Origin: Streptomyces zagrosensis
Lineage (GTDB): Bacteria > Actinomycetota > Actinomycetes > Streptomycetales > Streptomycetaceae
Length of the DNA: 64,000 nt
NCBI RefSeq assembly: GCF_014203645.1
Contig: NZ_JACHJL010000023.1
Location: 58,605 to 122,604 of the forward strand
Direction of reading: 5' to 3'
The notes under the pieces were generated by a model. That model was not told the DNA's origin and did not search any database. It saw nothing but the letters and a program-made list of their open reading frames with translations. The position numbers and the translations under genes are program-made. Below, piece by piece: positions 36,353-45,687 of this stretch; the first letter of the stretch is position 1; each line of letters begins with the position of its first letter.

Positions 36353-37351
36353 TCAGGACTGCGGGAGTCGGTAGACGCCACCGGCGAGAGGCTCCACCAG
36401 GCCATCCGCCACCAACCCGTCCAGCGCCCGGGCCCGCTGCACCGGCTCGTGCCAGACCTGGTCGAGCGCCGTCTGCGGCACGGGGGTGACCGCGTCTCGC
36501 AGCACCGCGAGCAGCTTGCCGCGAACCTGGCGGTCCGTGCCGGCGTACGTCTGGCCGCGGCGCGGCGGCCCCTCGTGCGCGGGTGAGCCGGCCAACCGCC
36601 AGGCGCAGCGCGTGGCGATCGGGCACCGCCCGCACTCGGGCCCGCGTGCGGTGCACACCAGCGCACCCAGCTCCATCGTCGCGGCGGCCCAGCGCGCGGC
36701 GGTCGCCTCGTCGTCGGGCAGCAGTGAACGGGCCAGCTTGCGCTCGGCGGCGGTGGTCGCGTTCGGCGGATACTGCTTGCCGCTCACGGCCCGCGCGAAG
36801 ACGCGGCGGACGTTGGTGTCGAGCACCGGGTGGCGTTGCCCGTACGCGAAGGAGGCCACGGCCGCCGCGGTGTACTCGCCGACGCCGGGCAACGCGAGGA
36901 GTTGGGCGTGCTCGCGCGGTACGTCGCCACAGTGCCGCTCCTTTATGGCGGAGGCGGCGGCGTGCAGCCGCAGCGCGCGGCGCGGATAACCGAGACGGCC
37001 CCAGGCGCGGACCGCTTCGCCGGGCGGGTCGGCGGCCAGGTCGGCGGGGCGCGGCCAGCGGGCCAGCCACTGCTCGTACACCGGGAGCACTCGGCTGACC
37101 GGCGTCTGCTGGAGCATGAACTCGCTGATCATCACCCCCCACGGCCCTGCCTCGGGGCGCCGCCACGGAAGGTCGCGTGCGTGCGTGTCGAACCAGGCGT
37201 TGACGGTGGTGTGCAGGGCTGCGGTCGGGTTGGACTCGGCGGCTTCCGGGGCGTGCGGCGGTTGCGCCGCTGGCTCGGTTGACTCCGAGGTGCTCGGCGC
37301 GTGCTCGGCGGACTTTGGGGCTTCGACGGATGGCGCGGGTGTGACAGTCAT
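36353..37351 (-). CDS. mutY: A/G-specific adenine DNA glycosylase
   Basis: MutY removes adenine mispaired with 8-oxoguanine. At 332 residues it has an extra ~45-residue Ala/Pro/Glu-rich N-terminus. The glycosylase core follows: PWGVMISEFMLQQTPVSRVL with the catalytic Glu, the helix-hairpin-helix LLALPGVGEYTAAAVASFAY, and the catalytic Asp in HPVLDTNVRRVF. The 4Fe-4S ligands have the spacing C-x6-C-x2-C-x5-C (CTARGPECGRCPIATRC). The C-terminal part is shorter than the NUDIX-like domain of E. coli MutY and ends as a winged-helix-like segment (LVADGLVEPLAGGVYRLP), as usual in actinobacteria. Confidence 0.95.
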   Translation of the reverse strand: MTVTPAPSVEAPKSAEHAPSTSESTEPAAQPPHAPEAAESNPTAALHTTVNAWFDTHARDLPWRRPEAGPWGVMISEFMLQQTPVSRVLPVYEQWLARWPRPADLAADPPGEAVRAWGRLGYPRRALRLHAAASAIKERHCGDVPREHAQLLALPGVGEYTAAAVASFAYGQRHPVLDTNVRRVFARAVSGKQYPPNATTAAERKLARSLLPDDEATAARWAAATMELGALVCTARGPECGRCPIATRCAWRLAGSPAHEGPPRRGQTYAGTDRQVRGKLLAVLRDAVTPVPQTALDQVWHEPVQRARALDGLVADGLVEPLAGGVYRLPQS

Positions 37352-37757
37352 GGCACAACCGATCCTGGCACGCTCCCGGCTCGCGACGAAACGGCCCGCG
37401 CCGGGCGGGCGGGTGACGGCCCGCGCCGGGCAAGCGGGTGCGGCGAAACCGCCGGACGGACCATCGAGCACACCGGCGGGCTTGTGTGTGTCGGCGCGTC
37501 GGCGCGTCGGCTGGGGCACGCGGTGGGTACGCGGCAGGAGGTGCGCGGGCTGCGGTGGGGTACGTACCGGGGGATGAGGCCGGGGCGCGGTGAGGTACGT
37601 ACCAGCGTCACGGCGAGTCGCGGCCGGAGCACGTGGTGGGTTCGGCGGGATGAAATCGTGCCCGGAAAGCCGTGTCCGGGCAGATCATGAGAAAAGTCGG
37701 CCCGGAATGCGGCGGGTACTGGCGGGTCTCCTAACGGATCTCTCGTAGGATTTCTGC
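37352..37757. other. Divergent intergenic region between mutY and a surface-protein gene
   Basis: This 406-bp gap contains two near-identical copies of GACGGCCCGCGCCGGGC-type words (about 37380-37440) and no plausible gene. AGGA at about 37747-37750 is the ribosome site for the rightward gene. Promoters for both divergent genes must lie here but none stands out. Confidence 0.5.
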
Positions 37758-38612
37758 GTGGGATCTCTGCGCAATCCGATCGGTCCGCTCCCTTCCTCCA
37801 TCTACTGGCGGCGAAGGGCAGTTGCGCTGTCCCTCGCCGCGCTGCTCTTCGTGCTGGTCATCTGGGCCGTCAGCCTGGGTGGCGGCGATGGCGGTGGCAA
37901 GGACAACGCCAAGGGCAACAGCGGCGGTAACGCCACCACCACCATCACGCCCGGGCCGTCCGCGTCCACGCCCGTCAACAGCCAACGGCCGGGCGGACGA
38001 GACGAATCGGAGGAAGGGGACGACAGCGGCGGCTCCGGCGGCGACGCCGGCTCCAGCGGCAGCAACAACGCCGGCGGTACGGGAGGTACGGGCGGCAGCG
38101 GCGGAAACGCCGGCAGCTCTTCGGGCGGCTCCGGCGGCAGCGGCACGACGGGCGCGACCGGGGGACTCGGCATCGGCGACGGCGCGTTGGAGCCGTCCGA
38201 CTCGACGCTGGGGGACTGCGAGGCGGGTGCGGTGGAGTTGACGCTGCGAAGCGTCAAGAACTCCTACGAGCCCGGCGAAAAGCCCGAGTTCGAACTCATC
38301 GCGAAGAACTCCGGTGACGGCGCCTGCAAGCTGGACCTCGGCCGGGCGTCGGCGGCGCTCACCATCACGGACGCAGCGGATGACCACGTATGGGCATCGG
38401 ATGACTGCCCGCGCGGGAGTGCGGTGTCGCTGGTACGGGTGCCGGGTGACGGCAAGATCAAGCGCATGGTGGAGTGGGACCGCAAGGTCACCCAGAGCAA
38501 CTGCGCATCCCCCTCCGGTACCGAGTCGGCCAAGGCCGGCACGTATCTGGTAGAGGCCAAGGTGGAAGGTCTCGGCACGGCCCGCGTCTCCTTCGTCCTG
38601 GCGAAGGACTAA
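37758..38612 (+). CDS. Membrane-anchored surface protein with Gly/Ser-rich linker
   Basis: A 284-residue protein. A short cytoplasmic N-terminus with RRRAVALS precedes one membrane helix (LAALLFVLVIWAVSL, ~24-42). About 120 residues of Gly/Ser/Asp-rich linker follow, including GGTGGTGGSGGNAG. The C-terminal domain (~150-284) contains CEAGAVELTLRSVKNSYEPG, FELIAKNSGDGACKLDL and RVSFVLAKD, resembling an immunoglobulin-like extracellular fold with paired cysteines. The likely topology is N-in with the domain outside. A similar gene commonly lies near mutY/disA in Streptomyces as I recall; function unknown. Confidence 0.85.
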   Translation: MGSLRNPIGPLPSSIYWRRRAVALSLAALLFVLVIWAVSLGGGDGGGKDNAKGNSGGNATTTITPGPSASTPVNSQRPGGRDESEEGDDSGGSGGDAGSSGSNNAGGTGGTGGSGGNAGSSSGGSGGSGTTGATGGLGIGDGALEPSDSTLGDCEAGAVELTLRSVKNSYEPGEKPEFELIAKNSGDGACKLDLGRASAALTITDAADDHVWASDDCPRGSAVSLVRVPGDGKIKRMVEWDRKVTQSNCASPSGTESAKAGTYLVEAKVEGLGTARVSFVLAKD

Positions 38613-38727
38613 CTGAGGCCCGTTAGGGCCGGGGACGGGTTCCCGTGGGGGCCGGGGAACGGGTGCCCGTTGGGGCCGGGAGGCGGCGCCCGCCAGTGCC
38701 CGTGGGCCGGCGGTCTGCAACCGACGG

Positions 38728-39414
38728 TTATGGGGCGACTAGGCCTGTTTCGTAGGCGATGATGACGAGTTGAACCCGGTCGCGTGCGTCGAGCTTGGCG
38801 AGCAGCCGCGTCACGTACGTCTTGGCGGTGGCGATGCTGATGGAAAGCTCGGCGGCGACCTCGGTGTTGGACCGGCCGCTTCCGATCAGGGTGAGCACCT
38901 CGCGTTCTCGATCGGTGATGCCGGTGACCTCGCGCCGGGTCCCCCGTGCCGACCCGGTGCCGCCGCGCCGTGCGCCGGCCGGCTGCCCAGGCCGATCGGC
39001 GAACTCCTTGATCAGGCGGCGGGTGACGCTCGGCGCGAGCAGCCCGTCCCCGGCGGCGACGACGCGGATGGCCGCAAGGATGTCGTCCAACGCCATGTCC
39101 TTGACGAGAAATCCGGCGGCTCCGACGCGAAGCGCGCCGTAGACGTAGTCATTGTCGTCAAAGGTGGTCAGGACGATGACATGGGCTCTGCTGGGGCCCG
39201 TGGTGATGCGCCGAGTGGCCTCGATACCGTCCATGCCGGGCATCCGAATGTCCATGACCACGACGTCGGGTTCCACGGCCTCGGCCAACTGCACGGCCTC
39301 GGCGCCGTTGCCGGCCTCTCCGACGAGTTCGAGGTCGGGGGCGTCGGTGATGACCATGCGCAGCGCGGCACGGACCAGGGGCTGATCGTCGGCCAGTACG
39401 ACGCGGGTGGTCAA
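38728..39414 (-). CDS. LuxR/NarL-family response regulator
   Basis: A 228-residue regulator. The receiver has acidic residues in VLADDQ, phospho-acceptor D55 in VVMDIRMPG, the Thr in VLTTFD and the Lys in LVKDMA. A Gly/Arg-rich linker leads to the LuxR helix-turn-helix (ITDREREVLTLIGSGRSNTE, then ISIATAKTYVTRLLAKL). The start is a TTG at 39414 overlapping the stop of the preceding kinase gene (TTGA), with GGCGGTGA as ribosome site; no ATG or GTG lies between it and the receiver domain. It is cotranscribed with the kinase at 39411-40949. Confidence 0.92.
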   Translation of the reverse strand: MTTRVVLADDQPLVRAALRMVITDAPDLELVGEAGNGAEAVQLAEAVEPDVVVMDIRMPGMDGIEATRRITTGPSRAHVIVLTTFDDNDYVYGALRVGAAGFLVKDMALDDILAAIRVVAAGDGLLAPSVTRRLIKEFADRPGQPAGARRGGTGSARGTRREVTGITDREREVLTLIGSGRSNTEVAAELSISIATAKTYVTRLLAKLDARDRVQLVIIAYETGLVAP

Positions 39415-40949
39415 CGGGTCACCGCCGCGGTACGGGCTGCTGCCAAGGTGGGCTGTGCGGGTGGGGACTTGGCTGGTATGGGCTGGGCCGGTGCGCTGAG
39501 GGGCTTGGCGGGGGCGGGGAGGGGGAGGCGGGCCAGCACGCGGAAGCCGCCGCCGGGGCGCGACTGGGCGGAGAACTCGCCGTGCAGGAGGCCGACCCGT
39601 TCCCGCATGCCGAGGAGGCCGTACCCGTGCCCCGCACCGGGGGCCCTGCCGTGCTCGTGCGCGGAGAACAACCGGGGGAATCCGGCGCGCCCATCGCCGC
39701 GTCGGTCGCCGTGCCTGTCGCCGCGTCCCGCGCTGCACATGCCGGCCTCGCTTACCTCACCCGCCCCACTCACCGTGACGTCTTCCCCGTCGATGACCTC
39801 GATGGCCAACGCGTCGGGTTGGCAGTCGATGGCCACCCGGCAGGAGCGCGTGCCGGCATGGCGTACCACGTTGGTGACCGCCTCCTGAACGATGCGGTAC
39901 GCGGACATATCGATCTCTGGGGGGAGCGGGCGCGGGACGCCCCGCCACCGGACCTCGACCTGAACGCCCGCGGCCGTCGTCGTCGCGGCCAGCCGCTCAA
40001 TGGCTGCAAGACCGGGCCCTAGGCCGGTTGCCGCACCTCCCACCGCCTCTCGGTCTGCCCCGTCCGGACCCTCGTCCGCCGCCCTCGCACCTGCCCGGTA
40101 GGCGGCCTCGCCCGCGGCGTGCGTCGCCTGCTGATGGGTGGTCGAGTCCGGTGGCTGCTGGTCGGGCTCGGCCGCCTGACGGAGCGCGCCGAGCATCCGG
40201 CGTAGCCCGGACAGGGTCTCCCGTCCGGTGGTTTCGATGGCGCTCAGCGCATCGCGTGCCGCTGCCGGCTGGGAGTCGATGACCCGGCGTGCCGCGCCGG
40301 CCTGGAGGGCGACGACGCCGATGCTGTGCGCGACCATGTCGTGCAACTCGCGGGCGATCCGCAGCCGTTCGGCGGTGACGGCCTGCGCCGCCACCTGGGC
40401 GCCCAACTTCTCGGCGTACTTCGTGGCCTGGTGCGCGGAGTTGCCGATGAGCCACGCGATGACCGTGGTCATGGCCACGAGCAGCTCCGTCGAGGTGCCG
40501 ACGTGCCAACCGAGCAGCGTGCGCGTGGCCAGATAGCCGGCCAGCACGGCGAGCGACAACGCGGCGGCAACGATCCCCGTTGCGCGCGGCCGGGTGGCCG
40601 CGATGAAGCACACCGCCACGTCCACCGCCAGGAATTGCAGCAGCGGGATCTCTCCCACGCTCAGCGCTATCGGCGCGGTGGCGGCGGCGGTGAGCAGCAG
40701 ACACAGGGCTGTCAACGGTCGGCGGTGCAGCAACCCCCCACCGACCAAGGTGAGCGCGCTGGCCACCGCGAGCGAGATCCAGCCCTCCCACTGGACGAGC
40801 GGGGCCCCGATGCGCTCGGCGGCTTCCCCCTCACCGGGCAACCTGACGCGCATCAACAGCGTGAGGGCCGTGCCCGCCCACCAGGCCAGGGCCACCCAGA
40901 CGCTTGGCGGCACCTGCTTGAACCGGGGCGGCGGCGGTATGGCGGACAT
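39411..40949 (-). CDS. NarL-type sensor histidine kinase
   Basis: A 512-residue kinase. The N-terminal ~175 residues hold about five hydrophobic helices (WVALAWWAGTALTLLM, ISLAVASALTLVGGG, ALCLLLTAAATAPIAL, LVAMTTVIAWLIG). The HisKA_3 motif ARELHDMVAHSIGVVALQAG has the phospho-His near residue 203. The HATPase domain (YRIVQEAVTNVVRHAG ... GYGLLGMRERVGLLHGEF) is interrupted by a Gly/Asp/Arg-rich insertion (about 435-470), and a proline-rich tail follows. The ATG at 40949 is preferred over the longer frame because homology begins there. It pairs with the overlapping downstream response regulator. Confidence 0.9.
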   Translation of the reverse strand: MSAIPPPPRFKQVPPSVWVALAWWAGTALTLLMRVRLPGEGEAAERIGAPLVQWEGWISLAVASALTLVGGGLLHRRPLTALCLLLTAAATAPIALSVGEIPLLQFLAVDVAVCFIAATRPRATGIVAAALSLAVLAGYLATRTLLGWHVGTSTELLVAMTTVIAWLIGNSAHQATKYAEKLGAQVAAQAVTAERLRIARELHDMVAHSIGVVALQAGAARRVIDSQPAAARDALSAIETTGRETLSGLRRMLGALRQAAEPDQQPPDSTTHQQATHAAGEAAYRAGARAADEGPDGADREAVGGAATGLGPGLAAIERLAATTTAAGVQVEVRWRGVPRPLPPEIDMSAYRIVQEAVTNVVRHAGTRSCRVAIDCQPDALAIEVIDGEDVTVSGAGEVSEAGMCSAGRGDRHGDRRGDGRAGFPRLFSAHEHGRAPGAGHGYGLLGMRERVGLLHGEFSAQSRPGGGFRVLARLPLPAPAKPLSAPAQPIPAKSPPAQPTLAAARTAAVTR

Positions 40950-41041
40950 GCGCCGATGGTAGCTACGCGGTCCTCGCCGAACATCGAACCGTGGTTGTAC
41001 AGCCACGGTCGCCCCCCTTGGCGGCGCCATCGACGGTACGG

Positions 41042-41587
41042 TCACGCCGGCGCAGCTGAGCCGGCGGGTAGGGGCGTCGGCGGCAGTTCCCACCGGACCT
41101 CTTCCTCCTGCCGATGCGCGGTGGGGGCCAGCCCGGCCGCGGCAGCGACGGCAGCGGACGCCCGGTGGTCCGGATGGATGTGGGCGAAGATGGCCTGCAC
41201 GCCGTGCCGCTGCAAGCAGGCGATCAGCCCGCGGGTCGCCTCGGTGGCAATCCCCCGACGCTGCCACGGAGTTCCCACCACCCAGGCGATCTCGGCCGCA
41301 GCGGCGCGCCGGCCGGTGGCGATCGTTGCCTGTACGGTGCCGACCAGGCGCCCTTCATCGCGGAGTTGGATCACCCAGTTGCACCAGGTCTCGGATGGCT
41401 CGGGCGAGCCGGCGACCAGGCGTTCGTACCGGGAGCGCAGAGCAGGCGGGGTGTGCGGGGCCCCGCCGATGAACGTGTGCAGCTTCGGATCTGACAGCAC
41501 CTCGGCCATCTCGGCCGCATGCTCGACGGCAAGCGGCAGCAGATGCAGCCGGCCGGTTCGGATGGCCCTCAAACCCACGGCTTGCAC
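41042..41587 (-). CDS. GNAT-family N-acetyltransferase
   Basis: A ~181-residue acetyltransferase of the RimJ/RimL type: RAIRTGRLHLLPLAVEHAAE, WVIQLRDEGRLVGTVQATIA, EIAWVVGTPWQRRGIATEAT (acetyl-CoA loop) and GVQAIFAHIHPDHRASAAVA. The substrate is unknown. The GTG at 41587 is chosen because AGGAGA stands 5-8 bp before it; GTG 41614 and ATG 41605 further upstream lack such a site. It is monocistronic. The adjacent upstream region carries a 13-bp tandem repeat. Confidence 0.85.
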   Translation of the reverse strand: MQAVGLRAIRTGRLHLLPLAVEHAAEMAEVLSDPKLHTFIGGAPHTPPALRSRYERLVAGSPEPSETWCNWVIQLRDEGRLVGTVQATIATGRRAAAAEIAWVVGTPWQRRGIATEATRGLIACLQRHGVQAIFAHIHPDHRASAAVAAAAGLAPTAHRQEEEVRWELPPTPLPAGSAAPA

Positions 41588-41620
41588 GCTGTCTCCTGTT
41601 TGCATGCCCGACACCTTTGA

Positions 41621-41711
41621 TCTGCGTCTTCGGTCTGCGTCTTCGGACTGGGTTTTCAGTCTGGGTGTTCAGTCTGGGTGTTCGGTCTGGGTGTTCGCTC
41701 GGGGTCTTCGA
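41621..41711. repeat. 13-bp tandem repeat, 7 units
   Basis: Seven contiguous 13-bp units: TCTGCGTCTTCGG (twice), ACTGGGTTTTCAG, TCTGGGTGTTCAG, TCTGGGTGTTCGG, TCTGGGTGTTCGC, TCGGGGTCTTCGA. They lie in the divergent gap between the acetyltransferase and the hydroxyacid dehydrogenase, ~150 bp before the latter. The core TCTGGGT recurs in a 13-bp array at 57390-57480. Confidence 0.92.
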
Positions 41712-41863
41712 TCCGAGTCGTTTCGGCAGCGGATTGCCTTCCCGAGATTACGGTGCTGCCAGCACCCTGCACGGACGACCGGTCCAAGGCGCGAGAACGC
41801 ACAGCCGCGACACAAGAACGTACGGCCGCCCGGCCGCAGTGACACCAGGAGATCGAAGACCCC

Positions 41864-42907
41864 ATGCCGACCGCCCACCTGCCCACCGGCCATCGGATGG
41901 CCACCCGGCCCCGCGCCGCGCTCGCCATGGCGCCCGACGCGGCCGATGGCATCCTCGACGCGGGATCGCTGGCCGCGCTCGCCGAGCTCACCGAACTCGC
42001 CCCGCTGCCTGCCCTCACCGACCTCACGACGGCACGCGCCCGCCGGGTGCTCGCCGACACCGAACTGCTCATCACCGGGTGGGGCTGCCCGTCCATCGAC
42101 GAGCGGGTGTTGGCCATCGCGCCGAGGCTGCGGGCGATCGTGCACACGGCCGGTTCGGTACGCGGCCACGTCGGCAGCGCCTGCTGGGAGCGCGGCATCG
42201 AGGTTTCCTCCGCTGCGACGGCCAACGCGCTGCCGGTGGCCGAGTACACGCTCGCCATGATTCTGCTCGCCAACAAGGGGGTGCTTGAATCCGCCCGCGA
42301 CTACCGCGCCGCCCGCGCCCGCGAGCACTGGCAGTATGCGGGCCCTGGCCAGGGCAACTATCGGCGCACTGTCGGCGTCCTCAGCGCGTCGCTCATCGGC
42401 CGTCGGGTGATCGAACTGCTGCGCCCGTACGACCTGGAGGTGCTGCTGTACGACCCGTACGTGAGCGGGAACGAGGCGGCGGCCCTCGGCGTACGGGCGA
42501 CCGGGCTCGCTGAACTCTTCGCGCTCAGCGACGTGGTGAGCGTGCATACGCCGCTGCTGGCTGAGACGCGCGGGCTGGTCAGCCGGGAACTGCTTGCAGC
42601 GCTACGGCAGGATGCCACTCTCATCAACACCGCGCGCGGCGCGGTCGTGGACCAGGACGCCCTGACCGAAGCACTCCTCGCGGGCCGCATCAGGGCGGTA
42701 CTGGACGTCACTGACCCGGAGGTACTGCCACCTGACCACCCCCTGTGGACCTGCGACAACGTGCTGCTTACGCCGCACATCGCCGGCTCCCAGGGCGCAG
42801 AGCTGAGACGCCTGACGGACCTGGCCATCAGTGAGGTACGCCGCTGGGCGCGCGGCGACACCTTCGCCCATCGGATCGCCCCCGACCGCGCAACGTTCCT
42901 GGCCTGA
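41864..42907 (+). CDS. D-isomer-specific 2-hydroxyacid dehydrogenase family protein
   Basis: A 347-residue NAD-dependent dehydrogenase. It has LPVAEYTLAMILLANKG, the Rossmann region VGVLSASLIGRRVIELLRPY, VVSVHTPLLAETRGLVSREL, catalytic Arg in INTARGAVVDQDAL, the Glu in VTDPEVLP and catalytic His in TPHIAGS. Oddly, the glycine-rich loop reads GVLSASLIGR, where relatives usually have a second glycine (GxVGxxxIG), which may weaken cofactor binding. The subgroup is common in actinobacteria without a defined substrate. It is monocistronic, starting at an ATG ~150 bp past a 13-bp repeat. Confidence 0.88.
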   Translation: MPTAHLPTGHRMATRPRAALAMAPDAADGILDAGSLAALAELTELAPLPALTDLTTARARRVLADTELLITGWGCPSIDERVLAIAPRLRAIVHTAGSVRGHVGSACWERGIEVSSAATANALPVAEYTLAMILLANKGVLESARDYRAARAREHWQYAGPGQGNYRRTVGVLSASLIGRRVIELLRPYDLEVLLYDPYVSGNEAAALGVRATGLAELFALSDVVSVHTPLLAETRGLVSRELLAALRQDATLINTARGAVVDQDALTEALLAGRIRAVLDVTDPEVLPPDHPLWTCDNVLLTPHIAGSQGAELRRLTDLAISEVRRWARGDTFAHRIAPDRATFLA

Positions 42908-43033
42908 CCCGGCAGCCCGCAACCCCGGCAGGCACAGCAGCCCCAGAAGCCGCCGAATCTGCCGGCGGCCCGGCAGCCCCCGCAGCCTTCGAAGCTAGCC
43001 CCCCGCGATAACGCGGAGCGGCCCAGCGGCGAG

Positions 43034-44158
43034 CTACACGTACCGCTCCAGGATGGACGATTCCGCCAGTCGCGACAGGCCCTCGCGGACCGAGCGGGCG
43101 CGGGCCTCACCGACGCCATCGACCATTTGGAGGTCATCCACGCTGGCGGCGAGCAGCTTCTGTAGGCCGCCGAAGTGCTCCACCAGGCGTTCGATGATCG
43201 CGCCTGGTAGCCGCGGGACCTTGGCCAGGAGGCGGTAACCGCGGGGTGAGACCGCCGAGTCGAGGGTCTCGGGCGAACCGCTGTACCCCAGGGCGCGGGC
43301 AACGACCGGCAGTTCGAGGAGTTCGGGGTGGGTGAGCGCGTCCAGTTCGGCGAGCGCGTCGGCGACCGTACGGGAGCGCTTGGCGGTTGGCTCGGGCACG
43401 TAGTCGCGTACGACCAGCTCACGTTCCGGTTCGACGCCGGCGATCAGCTCGTCGAGCTGGAGGGAGAGCAGCCGTCCATCGGTGCCCAGCTCCACCACGT
43501 ACTCGGCGATCTCGGTGGCGATGCGGCGGACCATCTCCAGCCGCTGGGCGACCGCCGTCACGTCCCGGACCGTCACCAGGTCCTCGATCTCCAGTGCGGA
43601 GAGCGTGCCAGCGACCTCGTCCAAGCGGAGCTTGTACCGCTCCAAGGTGGCCAGCGCCTGGTTGGCCCGCGAGAGGATCGCCGCGGAGTCTTCGAGCACT
43701 CGGCGCTGGCCGTCCACGTACAGCGCGACCAGTTGCATGGACTGGCTGACCGAGACCACGGGAAAGCCCGCCTGGATGGAGACCCGCTGCGCCGTGCGGT
43801 GCCGGGTGCCGGTCTCCTCGGTGGGGATCGATGCGTCGGGCACGAGTTGGACGCCCGCTCGCACGATCTTGGTGATGTCCTTGTCGAGGATCAACGCGCC
43901 GTCCAACTTGCACAGCTCGCGCAGTCGGGTCGCGGAGAACTCGACATCGAGCACGAAGCCGCCGCTGCACATTGACTCGACGGTCTTGTCGATGCCCAGG
44001 ACGATGAGTCCGCCGGTGTTGCCGCGGAGAATGCGCTCAAGGCCGTCCCGCAGCGCCGTGCCTGGCGCCACCGCGCTCAGGGAGGCGCGCATCAGACGAT
44101 CGGAACCGGAGCTTCCACCGGCCCTGCCGGGAGCTGTCGCCCGGTCGTTGGCTGCCAC
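43034..44158 (-). CDS. disA: DNA integrity scanning protein, diadenylate cyclase
   Basis: DisA makes c-di-AMP from two ATP and pauses at branched DNA. At 374 residues it is full length. The DAC domain (about 25-160) has the DGA motif in KLDGALILD (D86) and the RHR motif in GTRHRTAQR (119-121), both needed for catalysis. A helical linker (160-300) and the RuvA-like helix-hairpin-helix domain (LPGAIIERLVEHFGGLQKLL, VDGVGEARARSVREGL) follow. The GTG at 44158 is preceded by GGAGGAG. radA lies ~100 bp upstream on the same strand, the usual pairing; RadA counteracts DisA in Bacillus. Confidence 0.97.
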   Translation of the reverse strand: MAANDRATAPGRAGGSSGSDRLMRASLSAVAPGTALRDGLERILRGNTGGLIVLGIDKTVESMCSGGFVLDVEFSATRLRELCKLDGALILDKDITKIVRAGVQLVPDASIPTEETGTRHRTAQRVSIQAGFPVVSVSQSMQLVALYVDGQRRVLEDSAAILSRANQALATLERYKLRLDEVAGTLSALEIEDLVTVRDVTAVAQRLEMVRRIATEIAEYVVELGTDGRLLSLQLDELIAGVEPERELVVRDYVPEPTAKRSRTVADALAELDALTHPELLELPVVARALGYSGSPETLDSAVSPRGYRLLAKVPRLPGAIIERLVEHFGGLQKLLAASVDDLQMVDGVGEARARSVREGLSRLAESSILERYV

Positions 44159-44259
44159 TGCACTCCTCCGTCGCCAGATCTGGTCGGTGCCGCAGGCCGC
44201 CCTGCCGGATGTACGTCGATTGGGTACGTACGGGCGTGCGGGCGAGACCAGGGCAAAGT

Positions 44260-45687
44260 CTACCGGCGGTCGGACGACTCGCGGGGGGCCTGGGGCGCCT
44301 CTTGCCGTGGTCGCTTAGGCAAAGCGCGCAACGCTTCCCCGATGTCGGCCACCTCAAGCACCCGCATACCGGGCGGAATCTTCCCCGGATCGCTGGGCAC
44401 CAGGGCGTGGGTAAAGCCCAATCTGGCCGCCTCGGAGAGTCGGCGCTGCACTCCGGTCACCCGCCTGACCTCGCCTGCGAGGCCCACCTCGCCGATCGCG
44501 ACCAGGTTCATCGGCAGTGGCGTATCAGTGGCGGCGCTGGCCAGAGCGAGGGCGATGGCCAGGTCGGCCGCGGGCTCGGTGAGTTTCACGCCGCCGACCG
44601 TCGCGCTGTAAATGTCGCGCTTGCCGAGGGCGTTGATGCGACCGCGCTGTTCGAGCACCGCCAGCATCATCGACACGCGGGAGGTCTCCAGGCCGGAGGT
44701 GGTGCGGCGGGGCGAGGGAATTTGGGTGTCCACGGTGAGCGCCTGCACCTCGGCCACCAGCGGGCGGCGACCCTCCAAAGTGACGGTCAGACAGGTGCCG
44801 GGCACGGGCTCGGCACGGCGGGTGAGGAACAGGCCCGAGGGGTCGGTCAGCCCGGTGATGCCCTCGTCGTGCAACTCGAAGCAGCCGACCTCATCGGTGG
44901 CCCCGTACCGATTTTTGATGCCCCGTACCAATCGCAGCCGCGCGTGTCGGTCGCCCTCGAAGCTCAGGACCACGTCCACCAGATGCTCAAGGAGCCGGGG
45001 ACCAGCGATGCTGCCGTCCTTGGTCACATGGCCGACCAGGACCGTTGCCAACCCCCGCTCCTTGGACGCGCGAATCAGGGCGCCCGCAACCTCACGTACC
45101 TGCGCTACGCCGCCGGGCGCGCCGTCGATCTCCGGCGACGCCACGGTCTGTACCGAGTCCAAGACGAGGAGGGAGGGCTTGACCGTGTCGAGATGGCCAA
45201 GGACCGCCGCGAGGTCGGTCTCGGCAGCGAGGTAGAGATGTTCGGAGAGCGCGCCGATCCGGTCGGCCCGCAGCCTGACCTGGCTCGCGGACTCCTCAGC
45301 GGTGATGTAGAGCGTGCGGTGCTCTTCGGACGCGGCCTTCGCTGCGACGTCGAGCAGCAGCGTGGACTTGCCGACGCCCGGCTCTCCTGCGAGCAGCACG
45401 ACCGCGCCGGGCACCAGACCGCCACCGAGCACCCGGTCCAGCTCAGCGACGCCGGTGCCGCGGACCGTGGCCTGGCGGCTGTCCACCTGGCCGATGGGCA
45501 CCGCGGCGGAGGTGACCCGGCCGGGCGCCGTCGTCCGCACCGCGGGGGCGGCGCCGAACTCCGCGATGGTCCCCCACGCATGACACTCCGGGCAGCGGCC
45601 GAGCCACTTGACCGTTGTCCAGCCGCACTCACTACAGCGGTAGGAGGGGCGGTCCTTGGCGGACGATCGCGAGCTACGGGTGGCCAT
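44260..45687 (-). CDS. radA: DNA repair protein RadA (Sms)
   Basis: RadA is a RecA-like helicase/branch-migration protein. At 475 residues it has a C4 zinc finger at the N-terminus (YRCSECGWTTVKWLGRCPEC), Walker A GEPGVGKSTLL at ~100-110, Walker B in SLLVLDSVQT, the RadA-specific KNRYG (KNRFG) motif, and a Lon-like C-terminal domain (VGLAGEVRRVTGVQRRLSEA). The ATG at 45687 begins MATRSSRSSAKDRPSY; the longer frame upstream is not conserved. It is probably cotranscribed with disA. Decamer repeats lie in its upstream region. Confidence 0.96.
   Translation of the reverse strand: MATRSSRSSAKDRPSYRCSECGWTTVKWLGRCPECHAWGTIAEFGAAPAVRTTAPGRVTSAAVPIGQVDSRQATVRGTGVAELDRVLGGGLVPGAVVLLAGEPGVGKSTLLLDVAAKAASEEHRTLYITAEESASQVRLRADRIGALSEHLYLAAETDLAAVLGHLDTVKPSLLVLDSVQTVASPEIDGAPGGVAQVREVAGALIRASKERGLATVLVGHVTKDGSIAGPRLLEHLVDVVLSFEGDRHARLRLVRGIKNRYGATDEVGCFELHDEGITGLTDPSGLFLTRRAEPVPGTCLTVTLEGRRPLVAEVQALTVDTQIPSPRRTTSGLETSRVSMMLAVLEQRGRINALGKRDIYSATVGGVKLTEPAADLAIALALASAATDTPLPMNLVAIGEVGLAGEVRRVTGVQRRLSEAARLGFTHALVPSDPGKIPPGMRVLEVADIGEALRALPKRPRQEAPQAPRESSDRR

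Noticed and set aside
36162..37433. Long minus-strand frame alternative to mutY
   Set aside because: The mutY frame has all catalytic and Fe-S residues; this one is Arg/Ala-rich shadow sequence.
40326..42260. 644-codon plus-strand frame across a kinase gene and an acetyltransferase gene
   Set aside because: It is antisense to two well-supported genes and shows no recognisable domain.
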